A stretch of 64,000 nucleotides of DNA from Porpolomopsis calyptriformis (lineage: Eukaryota; Basidiomycota; Agaricomycetes; Agaricales; Hygrophoraceae): positions 1,488,001 through 1,552,000 of the forward strand of contig OX621168.1 in the NCBI GenBank assembly GCA_951640195.1. Direction: 5' to 3'. The notes beneath the pieces were generated by a model. That model saw only the letters and a program-made list of their open reading frames with translations, was not told the DNA's origin and ran no database searches. This document shows, piece after piece, positions 1-11,820 of the stretch; the stretch's first letter is position 1; every line of letters begins with the position of its first letter. The translations under genes were made by a program, and so were the position numbers.

Positions 1-180
1 CGGTATAGTCGAGGGGAGTCTCAGCCGCCCATGTGCATTGATCAGTCGTAAGCAAATTTCGCCATTTTCATGTTGTAAACCATGCTATTCCTCAGCGAAC
101 ACCGTCGCCGCGGACCGTCTTTCGGACGACATTTATATATTAACACCACTTTTCGCACCAGAATCCCGTAAAGTGGGCAA

Positions 181-226
181 TGTCAATGTCGGTGAGCGAT
201 GCGACCATTGCTCACCAACATTGACA
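181..226. repeat. short inverted repeat (stem-loop)
   Basis: A 17-base arm (tgtcaatgtcggtgagc, 181-197) is followed by a 12-base loop and a near-perfect reverse complement (gctcaccaacattgaca, 210-226, one mismatch). No gene is recognisable here. It may be a hairpin, a MITE remnant or a dyad regulatory site. Confidence 0.6.
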
Positions 227-499
227 TTGACCGTGAAGGAGATACTTTAAAGGAGTTTCTTCACACGCGAATTATGAAACCAAGAAGAGAACAAGTGGTA
301 TCGAACGGTTTAGGGTGGCTCACTGTCCGATGACCTGCAATCCTTCAATTCAGTGATGATCACTCACAGAACTTGGGTCTACAACATCAGTTCTCAACTG
401 GTGACATACGTGTTTTTGGACAGCAGGTGTCCTTCGTCATCTTCCTGGTGCCTAGAAGATTGAAGGGACGAGGGAGCTGCTGGTTGGGCCGTGGAGTGA

Positions 500-673
500 C
501 CACTGGTGAAATCTGGTGTTGAACTGATACAAAACCTTCCCAACGCTTTTTGGAACCTGGCGCGGCTCATTGAAAAGCATAAATTATCCTCCCAGTTCAA
601 GGGACGGTACCTGCAACGAGCAGCCGATGGTACTGTCACCCTGAGGCTCTTATTCTCATCTCACGGCTCTTAG
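500..673 (+). other. possible 3' exon of an unidentified gene
   Basis: One plus-strand frame reads like coding sequence: it contains LPNAFWNLARLIEKHKL, then QFKGRYLQRAADGTVTLRLL, and ends at a TAG at 671-673. I do not recognise the family, and no upstream exon is convincing. It could be the tail of a gene that begins left of the window. The remainder of 1-900 shows no supported gene. Confidence 0.25.
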
Positions 674-905
674 GAACTCGAAAAACAGCAAGGATTTTTC
701 TCTTGGTCCTGTGAGCTTAGTTTTCGCGATAATCTTTGGAATTATTCGCTGTGTTGCCCGGTCACTTCATGCACTCCCACCCATGGCAATTTACTTTGGC
801 GCATTTTTTCGACTGCAATATCCCCATACAAGTATACCATTGACAGAGCCCCTGTCAGATGAACATCTTTCATACCGAGATGACATGGATAGAGTAACAA
901 CGAGC

Positions 906-2701
906 TCAATCAGAGTCTAACAACTCTGCGAGTTCTTGCTCCTCCTCTGCTGTCATCTCAAATTGCTTGTCCGCTTTTGCCGGTTCCGACGCAAGGGGCT
1001 TTTGCTCGACACTGGGAGTTACCGACGCAGCGCTCGACAGGAGTTCTAAATTCCGGTATGGCATCGTATGAGGACAGCTTCAATTGAATAGGTTAAAAAG
1101 ACACCCACCACTCAGTCTCCACTTCCGTATCGTGCCATCCAAACTCGTGCTAACCATCCACGGCTCTATCCTGGTCCTGCCGTCGACTCCAACGGATTTT
1201 CGCATCCACAGTCGTAGGGCGGTAACGTCGTGCCAGTGAGCATCAACTTCGCGAACGAGTTCTGGCTCCTCCGGAGACGAGACATCGTACACACGGATGA
1301 CATCTCCAGAACCTGTGAGGAGGTAGGGTTCGGCAAGATCGGTAAGAGCGAGTGGTAGGATCGCTCGGACCGCCGTGGGATGGGTGATGGGTGGGAGCGG
1401 GGCAGAGGGGTGAGGGTTAACTTCTTGTGAAAGTACCTGAACTGTATCATCCGAGGACGCTGCGGGAGTGGATATGTCAGAGTGATGATAAGAAAAATGT
1501 GAACGATTTTTTTACCTGTCCATAGATGACCATTGCCATATAGCATCTCATTGATCCTCGTCCGATGGTGATTAAGTTCGCGTTTCAATATAGGCTTCCA
1601 CTGGGTAGGGATATGACTCTCCTTTAACAGTTCCCAAACATTGATCACGCCCATCGTATCTGCTGTGTACAAGATCAGGGAGGTATCTGAGAGGGCCATC
1701 CCATCGAGGCATTCCACAGGACGCCTGTGAGATGAGATTGACGCTACCAATGTTAAAGGTCCGCCTTCGTTCGCCGTGGATATGTCCCTTTGAGCGGAAA
1801 ATGAGTCTTGAGATTGGTGTAGATGCAACGAAAATACATACCAAAATCTAATAATCGTGTCGGAGCCACTGGAGACAAGAAGTTGGAGGGAGCCAAAAAC
1901 AAGGAGACCTTTGACGAAATCGGAGTGGGCAGGCGTTGATGAAACTACCTTCATGGTCTGACATGTAGTGTTTCAGCCATAGGTCCACGAAATACCGTTG
2001 AGATGCACAGACGTCTGTGTTCCAAAGCTTGATCGACTGCATGACAAGTAGTTGGTTATTGGAGGGAGACATTCAGGGAAGCAAACAGACTTGATCCCAT
2101 GAACCAGTTATGAGTATCTTTCCATCCCCAGAGCCATGTACCTTGTCACAAAACGCTAGAGCAGATACCGGTCCGGTGTGGCCTCGATAGGTCTGGAGAG
2201 TAGCACCGGTCTGATGAGCCCAAAGGACATCAACATTGGATGTACCCCAGGATTTACCATCAGGCGTACCTCTAGGTCAATCCTCTTCGTCAATGTTGTG
2301 TTCTCAGCAACCCATGCCTCGCCGTCGCGAATATGCATAGCCAGTGCCACTCCTGAGAGCTGTATCGGAGATCCTAGTGATTTTGTCCTCTCTGCCTTTT
2401 CTCTTCTGGCCTTTGTAAATTCAACTTGGTTTCAGAAAGCATCATGGACCGAACCGACACACTTCTGTGAGGACAAGCTCAGCCTCGGCTCTGAGGAAAT
2501 CTACTGGCATGGTGAACGGGGACAGTGTGACACACGTGATCTCGATCATTCCCTTGCAGGACCACAACCTACCTCGGTTTGAAACTAGCACAGGATGGCC
2601 AATGTTGGTGGCTGGCTGCGGGGGAAAACGGTCCGCAAGGGTGGGGTTGCATCGACGACCCGCCCGTCGACACCGCAAGTCCAGAGCACGTCATCTACCA
2701 T
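906..2701 (-). CDS. WD40-repeat protein, uncharacterised fungal family
   Basis: This is a beta-propeller protein with several WD40 blades spread over multiple exons. Seen in the translation: RGHTGPVSALAF followed by ILITGSWDQ and SIKLWNTD; then AHSDFVKGLLVFGSLQLLVS with SGSDTIIRFW; later YDVSSPEEPELVREVDAHW and STSLDGTIRKWRLS. The C-terminus is the acidic tail EEEQELAELLDSD, ending with the stop at 906-908. The best start is the ATG at 2699-2701 (MVDDVLWTCGVDGRV), which leaves about 105 bp to the divergent tfb3 start. The 5' exons between 2350 and 2701 are not resolved with confidence. WD40 propellers are usually protein-interaction scaffolds; no specific partner or pathway can be named from the sequence. 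Confidence 0.72.
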
Positions 2702-2808
2702 CTTTGGCGGTGGTGTCAAAGACCCTTCTGGCCGAACGTCAGAGTACTTTGTCAGTATGGCCTTTGTTCATCAGGTCCCCAAGCTAACTGAAGGATGGTG
2801 TGTAGGCT

Positions 2809-3923
2809 ATGGATGATCAATGTCCTGTGTGCAAAAGCGACAGGTATTTAAATCCAAAATTGCGCCTCCTCGTCAGCTCTTGCTATCATAAAATGTGCGT
2901 ATTTTGTGTCTCGGTGACTGGAGAGGAAACTAAATGGTGAAAATAAGGTGCGAGTCGTGTATTGATCGTTTGTACACCCTTGGTCCTGCACCTTGTCCGA
3001 TATGCAACAAAATCTTGAGAAAACTGGCCTTCTCACCTCAAACGTTTGAAGACCTAGGGGTTGAGAAGGAAGTAGCAGTTCGCAGACGAATGGCAAAAGA
3101 GTGAGTTCCCTGTCATTCTCGTCGGTTCGCCCACTAAATCACTCTAGGTTCAATAAACGAAAGGAAGACTTTCCGGACCTCCGTTCATACAACGATTATT
3201 TAGAAGAGGTTGAAGAAATCAGTAAGCGAATCTGAATCGGTTCTCCCCCTGCCAGCAGACATAACCCAATTCTTAGCGTTTAACCTGATAAACGACATCG
3301 ATGTCCCTCAAGCAGAAGCTCGCATAGCAGCTTACCGCGCCGAAAATGCCGCACTCATCGACCTCAATATTCAACGTGAGGAGCAGTATGTTCAGGCGCT
3401 CCGAGATCAGGAAGAAGCGGAACGACGCGAGCGGGAGAGACGCGCCCAGGAAGTCCGCCGTGAGGAAGAGGAAGAGCGTGAGGAACGAGAGAAGGATCGG
3501 AGGGAGATCATCGACCGACTTGAAACGAGCAACAAGGATGCCGCGAAAGTGATCGCTCGCTCTCGCGCCAAAGCGAGCAAACGTTCCTCCGCAAGGTTGG
3601 CCGCGACGGCGGCCGTACCGAGCCACACCCAACTCCTGCGGTCGCGCGCGGCCCAAAGCACAGAGTTTCCGGACGTTCCACATGTGCCATTGCAAGATGA
3701 CTGGTATGCCTACGAGGATATGTTTGTGGTGAAGGAGAGTTATGATGATCCATTCAGCGAGGCTGTCAGGCTGGACAAGGAAGGTGTCATGCGAGGGGGT
3801 GGGTATCGCGTCGAAGAGGCCTGGGAGAGGGCCTTGAGGTCTGCTGTTGCCGGCTTATATGTCGCGCCGCTGGTTGGACTCGATTCAGACCCATCAACAG
3901 AAAAGCCGGTAACCGTTTCGTAG
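2809..3923 (+). CDS. tfb3: CDK-activating kinase assembly factor MAT1 / TFIIH subunit Tfb3
   Basis: This is the RING-finger subunit of TFIIH that bridges the CAK kinase module to the core complex in transcription initiation and nucleotide-excision repair. The protein starts MDDQCPVCKSDRYLNP, and the RING continues with SCYHKMCESCIDRLYTLG and PCPICNKILRK. It is followed by the family signature QTFEDLGVEKEV and NKRKEDFPDLRSYNDYLEEV. Exons read as 2809-2894, 2948-3100, 3148-3221 and 3277-3923; each junction is GT-AG and keeps frame. The central part is a charged coiled coil (NIQREEQYVQALRDQEEAER and on, about residues 130-200). The start matches the family N-terminus exactly. It is divergent from the WD40 gene and convergent with the C78 peptidase gene, about 260 bp away. 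Confidence 0.93.
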
Positions 3924-4186
3924 GAAATGACGAACTGGCTTGCGTTACACACCAATAATCAAATACTGAAGATATCCAAGGAAGTCAGGGATCGTTGCAT
4001 GTGTAATATGATTGATGAAAGAAAGGGACTACTAATACATTAATGTACCGTATGATTCTGTGTCATGAACTCGTTGATAGTGCTCCGCAGACTGGGAGGC
4101 TTATTGAATAATTATGCCGAACGCCATTGAGCGGACGGGTTAAAAGTGTATGAATGGTATGGGTCGTTCGGATTGAAAGGGTTTTG

Positions 4187-5810
4187 TCAGCACACTTCAG
4201 TACTGGTTACCTCCAATCTTGATAAACGCTGTTCCTCAGTCAAAGGTTCTTCCATAGGAAAGTAGAGGATTTGATACTGGTTCCTCCTCCTAACAATAAA
4301 TCGAGGAGTGAGGACAGAACATCCCTCAAAGCATCGATCACCCACATGCTCTTCAAATCCAATCTGAAAAAGCGAAGGACTTCCGTAGCATCGAAAGGAC
4401 GGTCTTTATTCTTAACTTTCTGTAGGGACTTATCCACGCCCCTGGATTCGCCGATGATAATGATCTCGTCGTCGTCGTCGTCGTCGTCGTCTATCCTTTC
4501 AGCTCGCGCGCGCTTTGTGGCATTTTTTGGCATTTCTTGAGAAGAATCGCGTGCACCACGCTTCTTGTCGTTCTTGGGAGTTTCGTAAAGCCGGTCCCGA
4601 AGGCCAGGGCGGGAAGGTGACTGGAGTGACCGGGATGGGGTCTCTTGTTGAGCTTGGGAAAGCCTTTCAAGGCCAAGTTGCCGCAACTTGGTGTTTGGGA
4701 GGCTGCGGGATACAATCATCCAGACTTGCCCATTCTACCAGGAAAAAAAGAAGAAAGACCAACTCGGAGGAATTAAATTTGAGGAGATTAACGGAACCAC
4801 TTTTGGAAATTTCATAGCCGACAATGACCTGCGAATGGCCGCTATACTGTAAGATAATGGGCATCCGGTCCGTGCATGTCACAGGAGATGCTCCACGAAG
4901 TGCATCATCTACGGTACTATTATTGCGTTCGCGTGGTGAGGAGAAGTACTCGGCGATCCAGTCTGTAACTATCTTTGTGCCTATTGGAACGAGAAGACTT
5001 TTTTATTTGTGACTGCTGGAATGGAGGAAATGAATTGCCGTACCTTCGGGCGAATTCTTGAGATTGAACTCTACAAGTTCTGCACTGACAATGGAGACCG
5101 CTAAGCCAGAGACGGAGAAGGGCAGAAGCATTTCAATCTTACGGGATACCACGGGACGAGAAAGCCACCCATAAATCTAATCCCCGCGATACTGAACAAA
5201 GTCGGAATTATACTGAAAGCATGAAGGGCCGAACCTGATGTACCAATTTGTTTGCTGCTGTCAACAAGTTTCTGTAATTCCTTTCGCCCATCGGGGTCAA
5301 ACCCTGCATGAATCATGGTCAGAAGGTGCGGTCAAATTCAAAACGAATATCGCTGACGAGCCTTTTTCCCAAGCTTCTTCTATCCAGAGTTGCAAGTTTC
5401 GCACGCAGGGTGGGGATGGGAAGTCGAGGTGTGGAAAGTACAGTGGTTGGAAAGGTTGATCCATGAGTGCTGCGCAAGCCATTTCAAAGCAACGATAGCT
5501 TCCGGCAAGTCAAGAAAGAGTGAGGGAACTACACATGGTTGGTACACACCCACACCCCCATTTCCTGTCCCATCCTTCCTTTGCGACGTGCACCGTCCTC
5601 TCGTAGCAGAGCACGGCGCGGCGAGTTCTCCCCTTACTGTGGGAATCCACGAGAGCTGATTTGAGGACGGGAATAAGACCTAGAGTATAAATTGAAGCTG
5701 AAAAATGCGAATTTATACAATAAAAGCAAATTGCCTGGACTGAAATTGGGTGGAGGAGGGTTCTCCAGCGCGGGAAACCAGAAAGCGTCGGTTTCCTTTT
5801 TGCATTTCAT
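4187..5810 (-). CDS. C78-family cysteine peptidase (ZUFSP/Mug105-like deubiquitinase)
   Basis: C78 peptidases cleave ubiquitin or UFM1; ZUFSP/Mug105 members act on ubiquitin chains. Exons translate to LIPVLKSALVDSHSKGRT, RTVHVAKEGWDRKWGCG then YRCFEMACAALMDQPF, RNLQLWIEEAWEKG, FDPDGRKELQKLVDSSK, and PIILQYSGHSQVIVGYE. The catalytic Cys lies in WGCGYR and is only restored by splicing across an intron at about 5500-5550. The catalytic-site His lies in YSGHS. The tail ends RRNQYQILYFPMEEP, the usual C78 closing strand, with stop at 4187. Unlike compact relatives it has an inserted low-complexity segment with an eight-Asp run followed by EIIIIGESRG, which resembles a SUMO-interacting motif. No N-terminal zinc fingers are visible. 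The start at 5808-5810 (MKCKKETDAFWF) is the best in-frame ATG; its promoter is shared with pre6 (111 bp). Confidence 0.85.
4465..4490. repeat. trinucleotide repeat (TCG/CGA)n
   Basis: About 26 bases of tandem gtc/tcg triplets encode the poly-Asp run of the overlapping C78 peptidase on the minus strand. The repeat stays in frame, so length change would vary the acidic tract without shifting the reading frame. Confidence 0.85.
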
Positions 5811-5921
5811 GGGTCGAGTTGGAATTGGGATTCGCGCTCCTTGTCTCCAATACGAAATCAGCTCATCGCGAGGATGGTTATATAAGCAAGCCCCGACGCG
5901 CGTCTCCACCTCGAATCAGTC

Positions 5922-7131
5922 ATGTCCAGGTCTTACGATCGCGGTAGGATCATCATTAACGAGTGTGAGATGTAGATTACTGACGTCCCTGCCGTTTAGC
6001 TCTTACCGTTTTCTCACCAGACGGCCATCTATTCCAGGTCAGATCCGATCACTCACCCTTAGCTTGCTCCGGTACTCAACTCTTGCCAACTGTAGGTCGA
6101 ATATGCTTCAGAGGCTGTGCGAAAAGGAACTTGCGCTGTGAGTGATTTGTTCGCACCGCGCTGTCTTCTCTGAATGATATGGCGGATAAAGGTGGGTGTC
6201 CGCGGAAAGGATGTAGTCGTTCTGGGCGTCGAGAAGAAGTCAATTCTCCAGTTGCAAGATCCTCGCACTGTTCGTAAAGTGGTCATGTTGGATGATCATA
6301 TTTGTCTTGCATTTGCGGGTACAAAGTTCATATCTCTTTTCATTTTGGTCGCTTACACAAACTCAGGTCTGACAGCCGATGGGCGAGTATTGATTGACAG
6401 GGCAAGAGTAGAATGCCAACAACATCGTCTCACGGTGGAAGATCCCGTCACTGTGGAATACATCACCCGGTATATTGCGGGTGTTCAGCAAGTATGTACC
6501 TATTCCGAACATCGAAACCGAACCTTAACACCATCCCTGCTGGTCAGCATTACACCCAAAAGGGTGGCGTCCGTCCCTTCGGTATATCCACACTCATCGT
6601 AGGATTCGATCCGCACGACAACCGACCAAGATTGTACCAAACAGAGCCCAGTGGTATTTACAGTGCCTGGAAGGCGAACGCTATCGGTCGCTCGTCCAAA
6701 ACCGTTCGGGAATTCTTGGAGAAAAACCACAAGGACGACCTGACGAGGGAGGAGAGCATCAAGCTTACCATCAAGAGCTTGCTGGAAGTTGTTCAGACGG
6801 GAGCCAAGAACATTGAGATCAGTGTTATGGAAGGTTACGGTAAAGTCACAGTAAGTCTTCCTCTCGCGATTTCCTCTACACTGTACCATGGACCTTTATA
6901 TATATATATTTTTTGCAGAACTTGGACTTGCCGCAGATAGAAGCAATCGTGTCAGAAATTGAACGAGAGAAGGAAGCAGGTCAGTCGCCTTCACCATATT
7001 GTTTGTGCTACATCCTCACATCCTTTGTAGAAGCTGAGAGGAAACGTTCACGGCTTGCGGCGACGGCCGCTGGGCAAGCAGCTATGGCATCGCGAGTGTC
7101 GGATACGGGAGGTTCGTCCGCGCGTAGTTAG
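5922..7131 (+). CDS. pre6: 20S proteasome subunit alpha4 (PSMA7/Pre6)
   Basis: This is one of seven alpha-ring subunits of the 20S core particle; it has no catalytic activity and gates and docks the ring. MSRSYDR is followed by a GT-AG intron and [20 protein letters not shown], the canonical alpha-subunit N-terminal signature. Then come [92 protein letters not shown] and [19 protein letters not shown]. The [24 protein letters not shown] block assigns it to alpha4. The Ala/Arg-rich tail ending GGSSARS extends beyond yeast homologues. Several short introns are spliced in frame. It is divergent from the C78 peptidase, so two ubiquitin-proteasome genes share one promoter. Confidence 0.95.
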
Positions 7132-7447
7132 GTGTAATCGTTTTCACTCCCGCCGGGTCAACGGCCGAGTTTTTTTCGACGTCAGTTATCGACTTACTCT
7201 GTTCAACCCATTTATTACCAAGTTCAAAGGATAGTTAAGACAACGGCAAGACTCTCATTGCGCTTGAAAAAATACCAAAAACAAAACTCTGCGACATACG
7301 GTTACATGCAGCCGAAGAAACCTTCCGAAACCTACTGTACATACACGTCCCGAATCCTTCATCATATCGTACACCAAAAATAAGCTGCAAAAACGAAAAC
7401 ACATAAACGAGCACCGGATATCAAGACATTTCGAATGTCAAGAAGAA
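7132..7447. other. convergent intergenic region pre6 / Argonaute
   Basis: The 316 bp between the two 3' ends holds no gene I can see. It is AT-rich with A-runs compatible with 3' UTRs. Confidence 0.6.
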
Positions 7448-7852
7448 TCATAAGAAATACATTGCCTTTCTCACACTGGCGTTGATGTCGACATATCCTC
7501 TTTGCCACTCTTCGAGATTGAAAGTCCCGCTGGTGACTGAGGAATCCTCCGAAAACCTGAGATCATCATTAAAGTAAAAATTCGCGCGGGCGCAGACGAG
7601 CTAGATAAAGCAGATATGTGTCAATAGCATGGTCATATACAACACAGAAACACAGGGTCCATACATCGGCATCTACATCAGTCTTGCATTCAGCATGATA
7701 ACATAAAGAGGAGGATACGAGGCAACTTACAATAAACTGGAGCGGGGATCGAGACAGAACGGGTTGCCTTCGCGTAGACATGACAAAGGGCAAAGGAGAG
7801 TTCCTGGAGTCTAAATTGTCATGAACGACGTCAGATGATCGGGTATGAATCG

Positions 7853-7889
<37 letters not shown>

Positions 7890-10800
7890 CAACTCAACTC
7901 GTCGACCATGAAGTTGAAGTTATCGTCCTTCAACACAATATAATGGCTTGGTCTGCTGGCTGTGGGGTGGTGGTTAATAACCTGCCGAATTGGGTCATAG
8001 CTCAGTCAAGCTCTACTTACTGCCAAGCAATCCGCCATGAGACAAGAGGAAAAAGTCTCTGGCAAAGGCACTCGACAGGCCTTTGTCGACTACGAAACCA
8101 GCAGGGCAGTTCCCGCTCCTGTCGGCCTCCCTATTTGTTTTGCGTGAGCGGCTGATGAACACCATGATAAAGATGCGCTGACCTCGGTTCGGGGAAGAAT
8201 CGGACATGATGCCTTTCGAAGGATTCGCATCAATTGCCGAAAAAGCCCCCAAAAGTAACAACACACCTTTTCCCAACGACAATGAAGGTGACCTTGGGCT
8301 TGGGATCGCGGATGCCACGGTTAGTCCATACCTCCTCGATTGCCTCTGCGTATGACATGGATTAGACACGAGCAAGTCACCAGGACAAGTCAACTCACCG
8401 TCGATAGCTTTGATCTCCGCTCTTTCCACTGCCTCCAGCTCGCCCTCGCTGACACCGTCCCTGTAGAAGAATATTCGGGCAGGGGTGCCGCAGCGGCTGC
8501 CGAAATGCAGGAGAGTGTCCTAAACCCGACCAATCGTTACTCAAACATATTGCCAAATGTTTCAAAGAACGTCGTACTATCATCATGCCTTTAAGGTCCG
8601 AGATGATCTCGAGCCTGGGGGGTTGCACCCTTGACATCGCCACATATCTACACATATTCGGGTCCCAGGAAGACACCACACTCGCAACGGACGGACGGTT
8701 CAGGACGCCAGGCCCAGGGTGAGCGACATCGGCACCTAGAAATACGGGAAAGATTAAAGGTCCATGGATTCTTCTGATCGTACTTACCAACAATCATGCA
8801 TCTATCCCCCCTTTGTTTCAGGTTCTCGGTGAGACTCGTACGGGCGACGAAATTTTCGCCACCGAGACGGCAATTGATCCTGAATTGAAAGTTTGAGCTT
8901 GAAACAAATTGCCGGGAAGAATAACGGTGCTAACTTTAGTGCGACATTGTTGCAGTATTGATCGTTAGCGCTATATCCTCTACGGCTGAAAATCTTGAGT
9001 TCCCGCTGAAATTCGGAAAGAAAGGTTAACAGGGCAAAGACGAAGACATATTGCTATAAAAACTCACGACACATTGGGTGAGAACACCTTTGACATTGTC
9101 GCCCCAGCGCTTGATTCTTCTGCGAATATCCGCTGCAGACTGGGGGATAATGATTATAAACAGCTTTGGAGGCTGTTTAGTTTGGGAGTAGATGGCATTG
9201 CCAGTCTTATCCAGTATCTGTTATGATATCAGACCAAGGTTTGATGCTTCCAATAGTTGAAAATAATCACAGTCTCGATGGCATTACCATGGCAGGAAAC
9301 GACTTCGTAAGGGTTGGTGACATCTAAGAAAAATTCTTGGTCAATAATGAAGAATCACGATTCAGGTGTCTGCGTACTCATGCCTAACAAAGGGGAAATT
9401 CGTTGAGTATTGTAACGACAAAGACAAAGCAAAGGTATAAAGATAATCACCTAGACGTTGACAACAGTCCATGATGTTATGCGCAAACTGTTCTGCGATT
9501 TGGGCAGGTATCTCTCGAACGCAGTTGATAACCGCCCAATGCGTCAATGGTTGAGTCTCCTTTAACGTCTGGCGAACAACATTCCACGCCCCAGATTTCG
9601 GTAGCTTCGGCAGTTGTAGGTCATACAATCTGATCAAATAATCAACGAAATGCTCACCTGGGTAGAGTTTCTACCAAACAGGATTTGAGGCGTCTCGAGG
9701 ACGCGTCCTTGGATAACAACGGGAGACTCCGAGATCTGCATGCCGGATTCCATAATCGCCTGAGAGCTCATTTGTTCCTGGACCTGCAACGACGTCAGTC
9801 AACTCACTGGATGTCTAAAATATGAAAATTTGCGTACAGGAGCCTGCAAGCGGCCACCATCGAGGCCATTGTCAGTCGCGGGCCCCACTGCATTGCGTCC
9901 AGTAACACCCCTCCTAATCGTATCCAAACGGGCGGAAGGCTTCAACGTCGCAAAATCAAGGGCAGGTTTTGTGTAAAGTTCCTCAGGGATCCGTTTCTTA
10001 AACAGTTGACCCCGCATGACATAACAAATCTCGGCTGGGTAGATCACGGGCCTGTCAACGTTCTTTGGAGAAACGCATACACCAAATGCATTCGGGAATC
10101 TGAGCCTGAGATTATGGACCTCGTGAAAGTGTCGCTAAAGATGACAGTCAGTAACCGAAAATTCGGACGATGGACAGACAACCTCGATGGTCATCGGATT
10201 CCCATCCCTGGATTGGAATTCGTAACGTCCAGCGTTGGGTACCAACCCCTGTACTACTTTCTCCTTCACCATGTTTCCGAGTCGGACCTCGATCCGGAGT
10301 TTTTTCAAAAAGCTTTCGAGCTTTCGCATTTCAGGGGATCCTTCATTCTTTTCTAGAACCCGGACGTTCTTCGATTTGAAGACGTCCAAGCTAACGTCGA
10401 TTATCGGACCACTCATGTAACTATAACGGGTTTAGACGACGGAATTGGGGAGGGGAAAGAATACCTACAAAGCAGCCATGGCCGTGTCCATGTTTATGAG
10501 CATCCTTCCGAGGGTAGGGCGAACACTCCTGCAAGGAAGGAATGATGAGTGAAAACAGGCAGAGACAAATGGGACGAACTGGAAGAAGCCACGCCAGAGT
10601 TCGAGTCCCCCGCCGAGGGACAACATTTGGGTGTTGGTAAAATACGCCTTGCCATTATTCGGATACTTCCTGAAGAAACCATTGATGGGTGTAATAAAAC
10701 AAAGGTGATAATGAGTTACAAGTTTGGCCCCTGGCGGATGAGGAGCTGCAAAAGGTTGGTTGCGGTGGCGGTATGGGGCGACGGCCTACCGCCACTGATA

Positions 10801-11434
10801 AGGTCATTCAAGTGGCTGGATTGGATCCGATCAACCACCCGATCTCGCGAATGAGCAAGCCGGTCACGTACCTGGGTTGGACGGTGTTGGCAGCTGCTCG
10901 AGTGACGCGGACGTGGAAGACTCCGCGCTGGGTAGACCCAGCGATGGGGGGCCTGTCGCTCATCGGGACGGCGAACTTGATGGACATCAGAACCGATGCG
11001 ATTGGTGGCAGGAAACACTGACCGTCCCGGTGCCTCCAGGGAGTCCAAGATCGTGGGATGCAAACATGATGGCGCCTCCATCATAAAGGGCCCTCGGTGT
11101 GAAATTGTTCGGGGCCACAACGGCCTGAAGTCTTCGGATAATCCTCTCCTTTTTGTCTCGCGGAATGCCGCCTCCACTGCGTTTAGAGTCGGGGCGCGGG
11201 TTTGCCTCTTGGATGGCTGAACGGTAATCGGTGAGGTAGAGCTGGGAGGTAAACAAGAAAGATACTTGCCAACTATGATTAAGGATGGTGAATGACGAGA
11301 CTAGATGGAAGAAAGTAGTGCGACAGACCTTCATACTGATAGTAAGGTTTAACGGGTAAACAGGTGATCTCAAAAGCGTTAACGGTGGCCGCGATAGCGC
11401 GGCCTCTAGAGCCTTCCCACCTGAATTGCGACAT
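7448..11434 (-). CDS. Argonaute (RNA-silencing slicer)
   Basis: Argonaute binds small RNAs in RISC and cleaves or represses matching transcripts. Domains, N to C: N-terminal domain (VNAFEITCLPVKPYYQYE; RRLQAVVAPNNFTPRALYDG), linker and PAZ (VDRPVIYPAEICYVMRGQLF), MID (WAVINCVREIPAQIAEQF), and PIWI. The PIWI catalytic residues are all visible: Asp in FLGADVAHPGPG, Glu in RLEIISDLKGMM, Asp in FYRDGVSEGE, and His in SRPSHYIVLKDDNF. It should therefore be slicer-competent. The C-terminus is the classic AMYFL, with stop at 7448-7450. The gene has many short introns. The last exons include an 8-nt microexon (7665-7672) and an intron with a 35-base T-tract in the sense strand. The proposed start is the ATG at 11432-11434 (MSQFRWEGSRGRAIA), directly ahead of conserved N-domain sequence; an additional 5' exon is possible. 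Confidence 0.92.
7665..7672 (-). other. 8-nt microexon of the Argonaute gene
   Basis: In sense, the exon ending PAPVY plus one base is followed by gtaagttg...gatgtag, then the 8 bases atgccgat, then gtatggac...atctag and the exon LVCARANFYFNDD. Only inclusion of these 8 bases joins the frames and gives PVYYADLVCARAN, the family consensus. Confidence 0.75.
7853..7887. repeat. 35-base homopolymer A (T in the Argonaute sense strand)
   Basis: An uninterrupted A-run lies inside a PIWI-region intron of the Argonaute gene, near its 5' end. It acts as an extreme polypyrimidine tract and is liable to length error in sequencing. Confidence 0.95.
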
Positions 11435-11820
11435 CGGGCAGGAAAATACGGGGACGATTGGAGCGAGTTATCTAAGGGTGGAAAAGAAGGGAATCTGGGG
11501 GCACGGAGGGACAAGGGTTGGTTTATATAGCGGAAAGTCGAACATACCATGAAAGGGAAACATGAGAAGACATTGTAGGGCATCTGTATGCCGCTCAGGG
11601 GGTTGGCGTGGACGTTCTCAGAACCTGGATCACGAGTGGAAGGAAGTCGAGTCAAGGTTCTGAGAGCATGAGAGAAATCAATCTAATCGATCAGACGTAC
11701 GTTTTGGGTGATTCGGTCTTTATTGTCAAAGGATTGTAATAAACCGTCGAATAGAGGACGGGAAACCATTCCAAGCTATATAATAAGAAGAGAACAAGGT
11801 AATATCATCCGCAATCTCCT

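Noticed and set aside
3273..3955. Several long minus-strand open frames antisense to tfb3
   Set aside because: They are shadows of the charged coiled-coil codons of Tfb3; Ser/Arg-rich with no motifs.
10987..11655. 222-codon minus-strand frame across the Argonaute 5' end
   Set aside because: It crosses introns. The conserved N-domain residues (VNAFEITCLPVKPYYQYE) lie in another frame joined by splicing.
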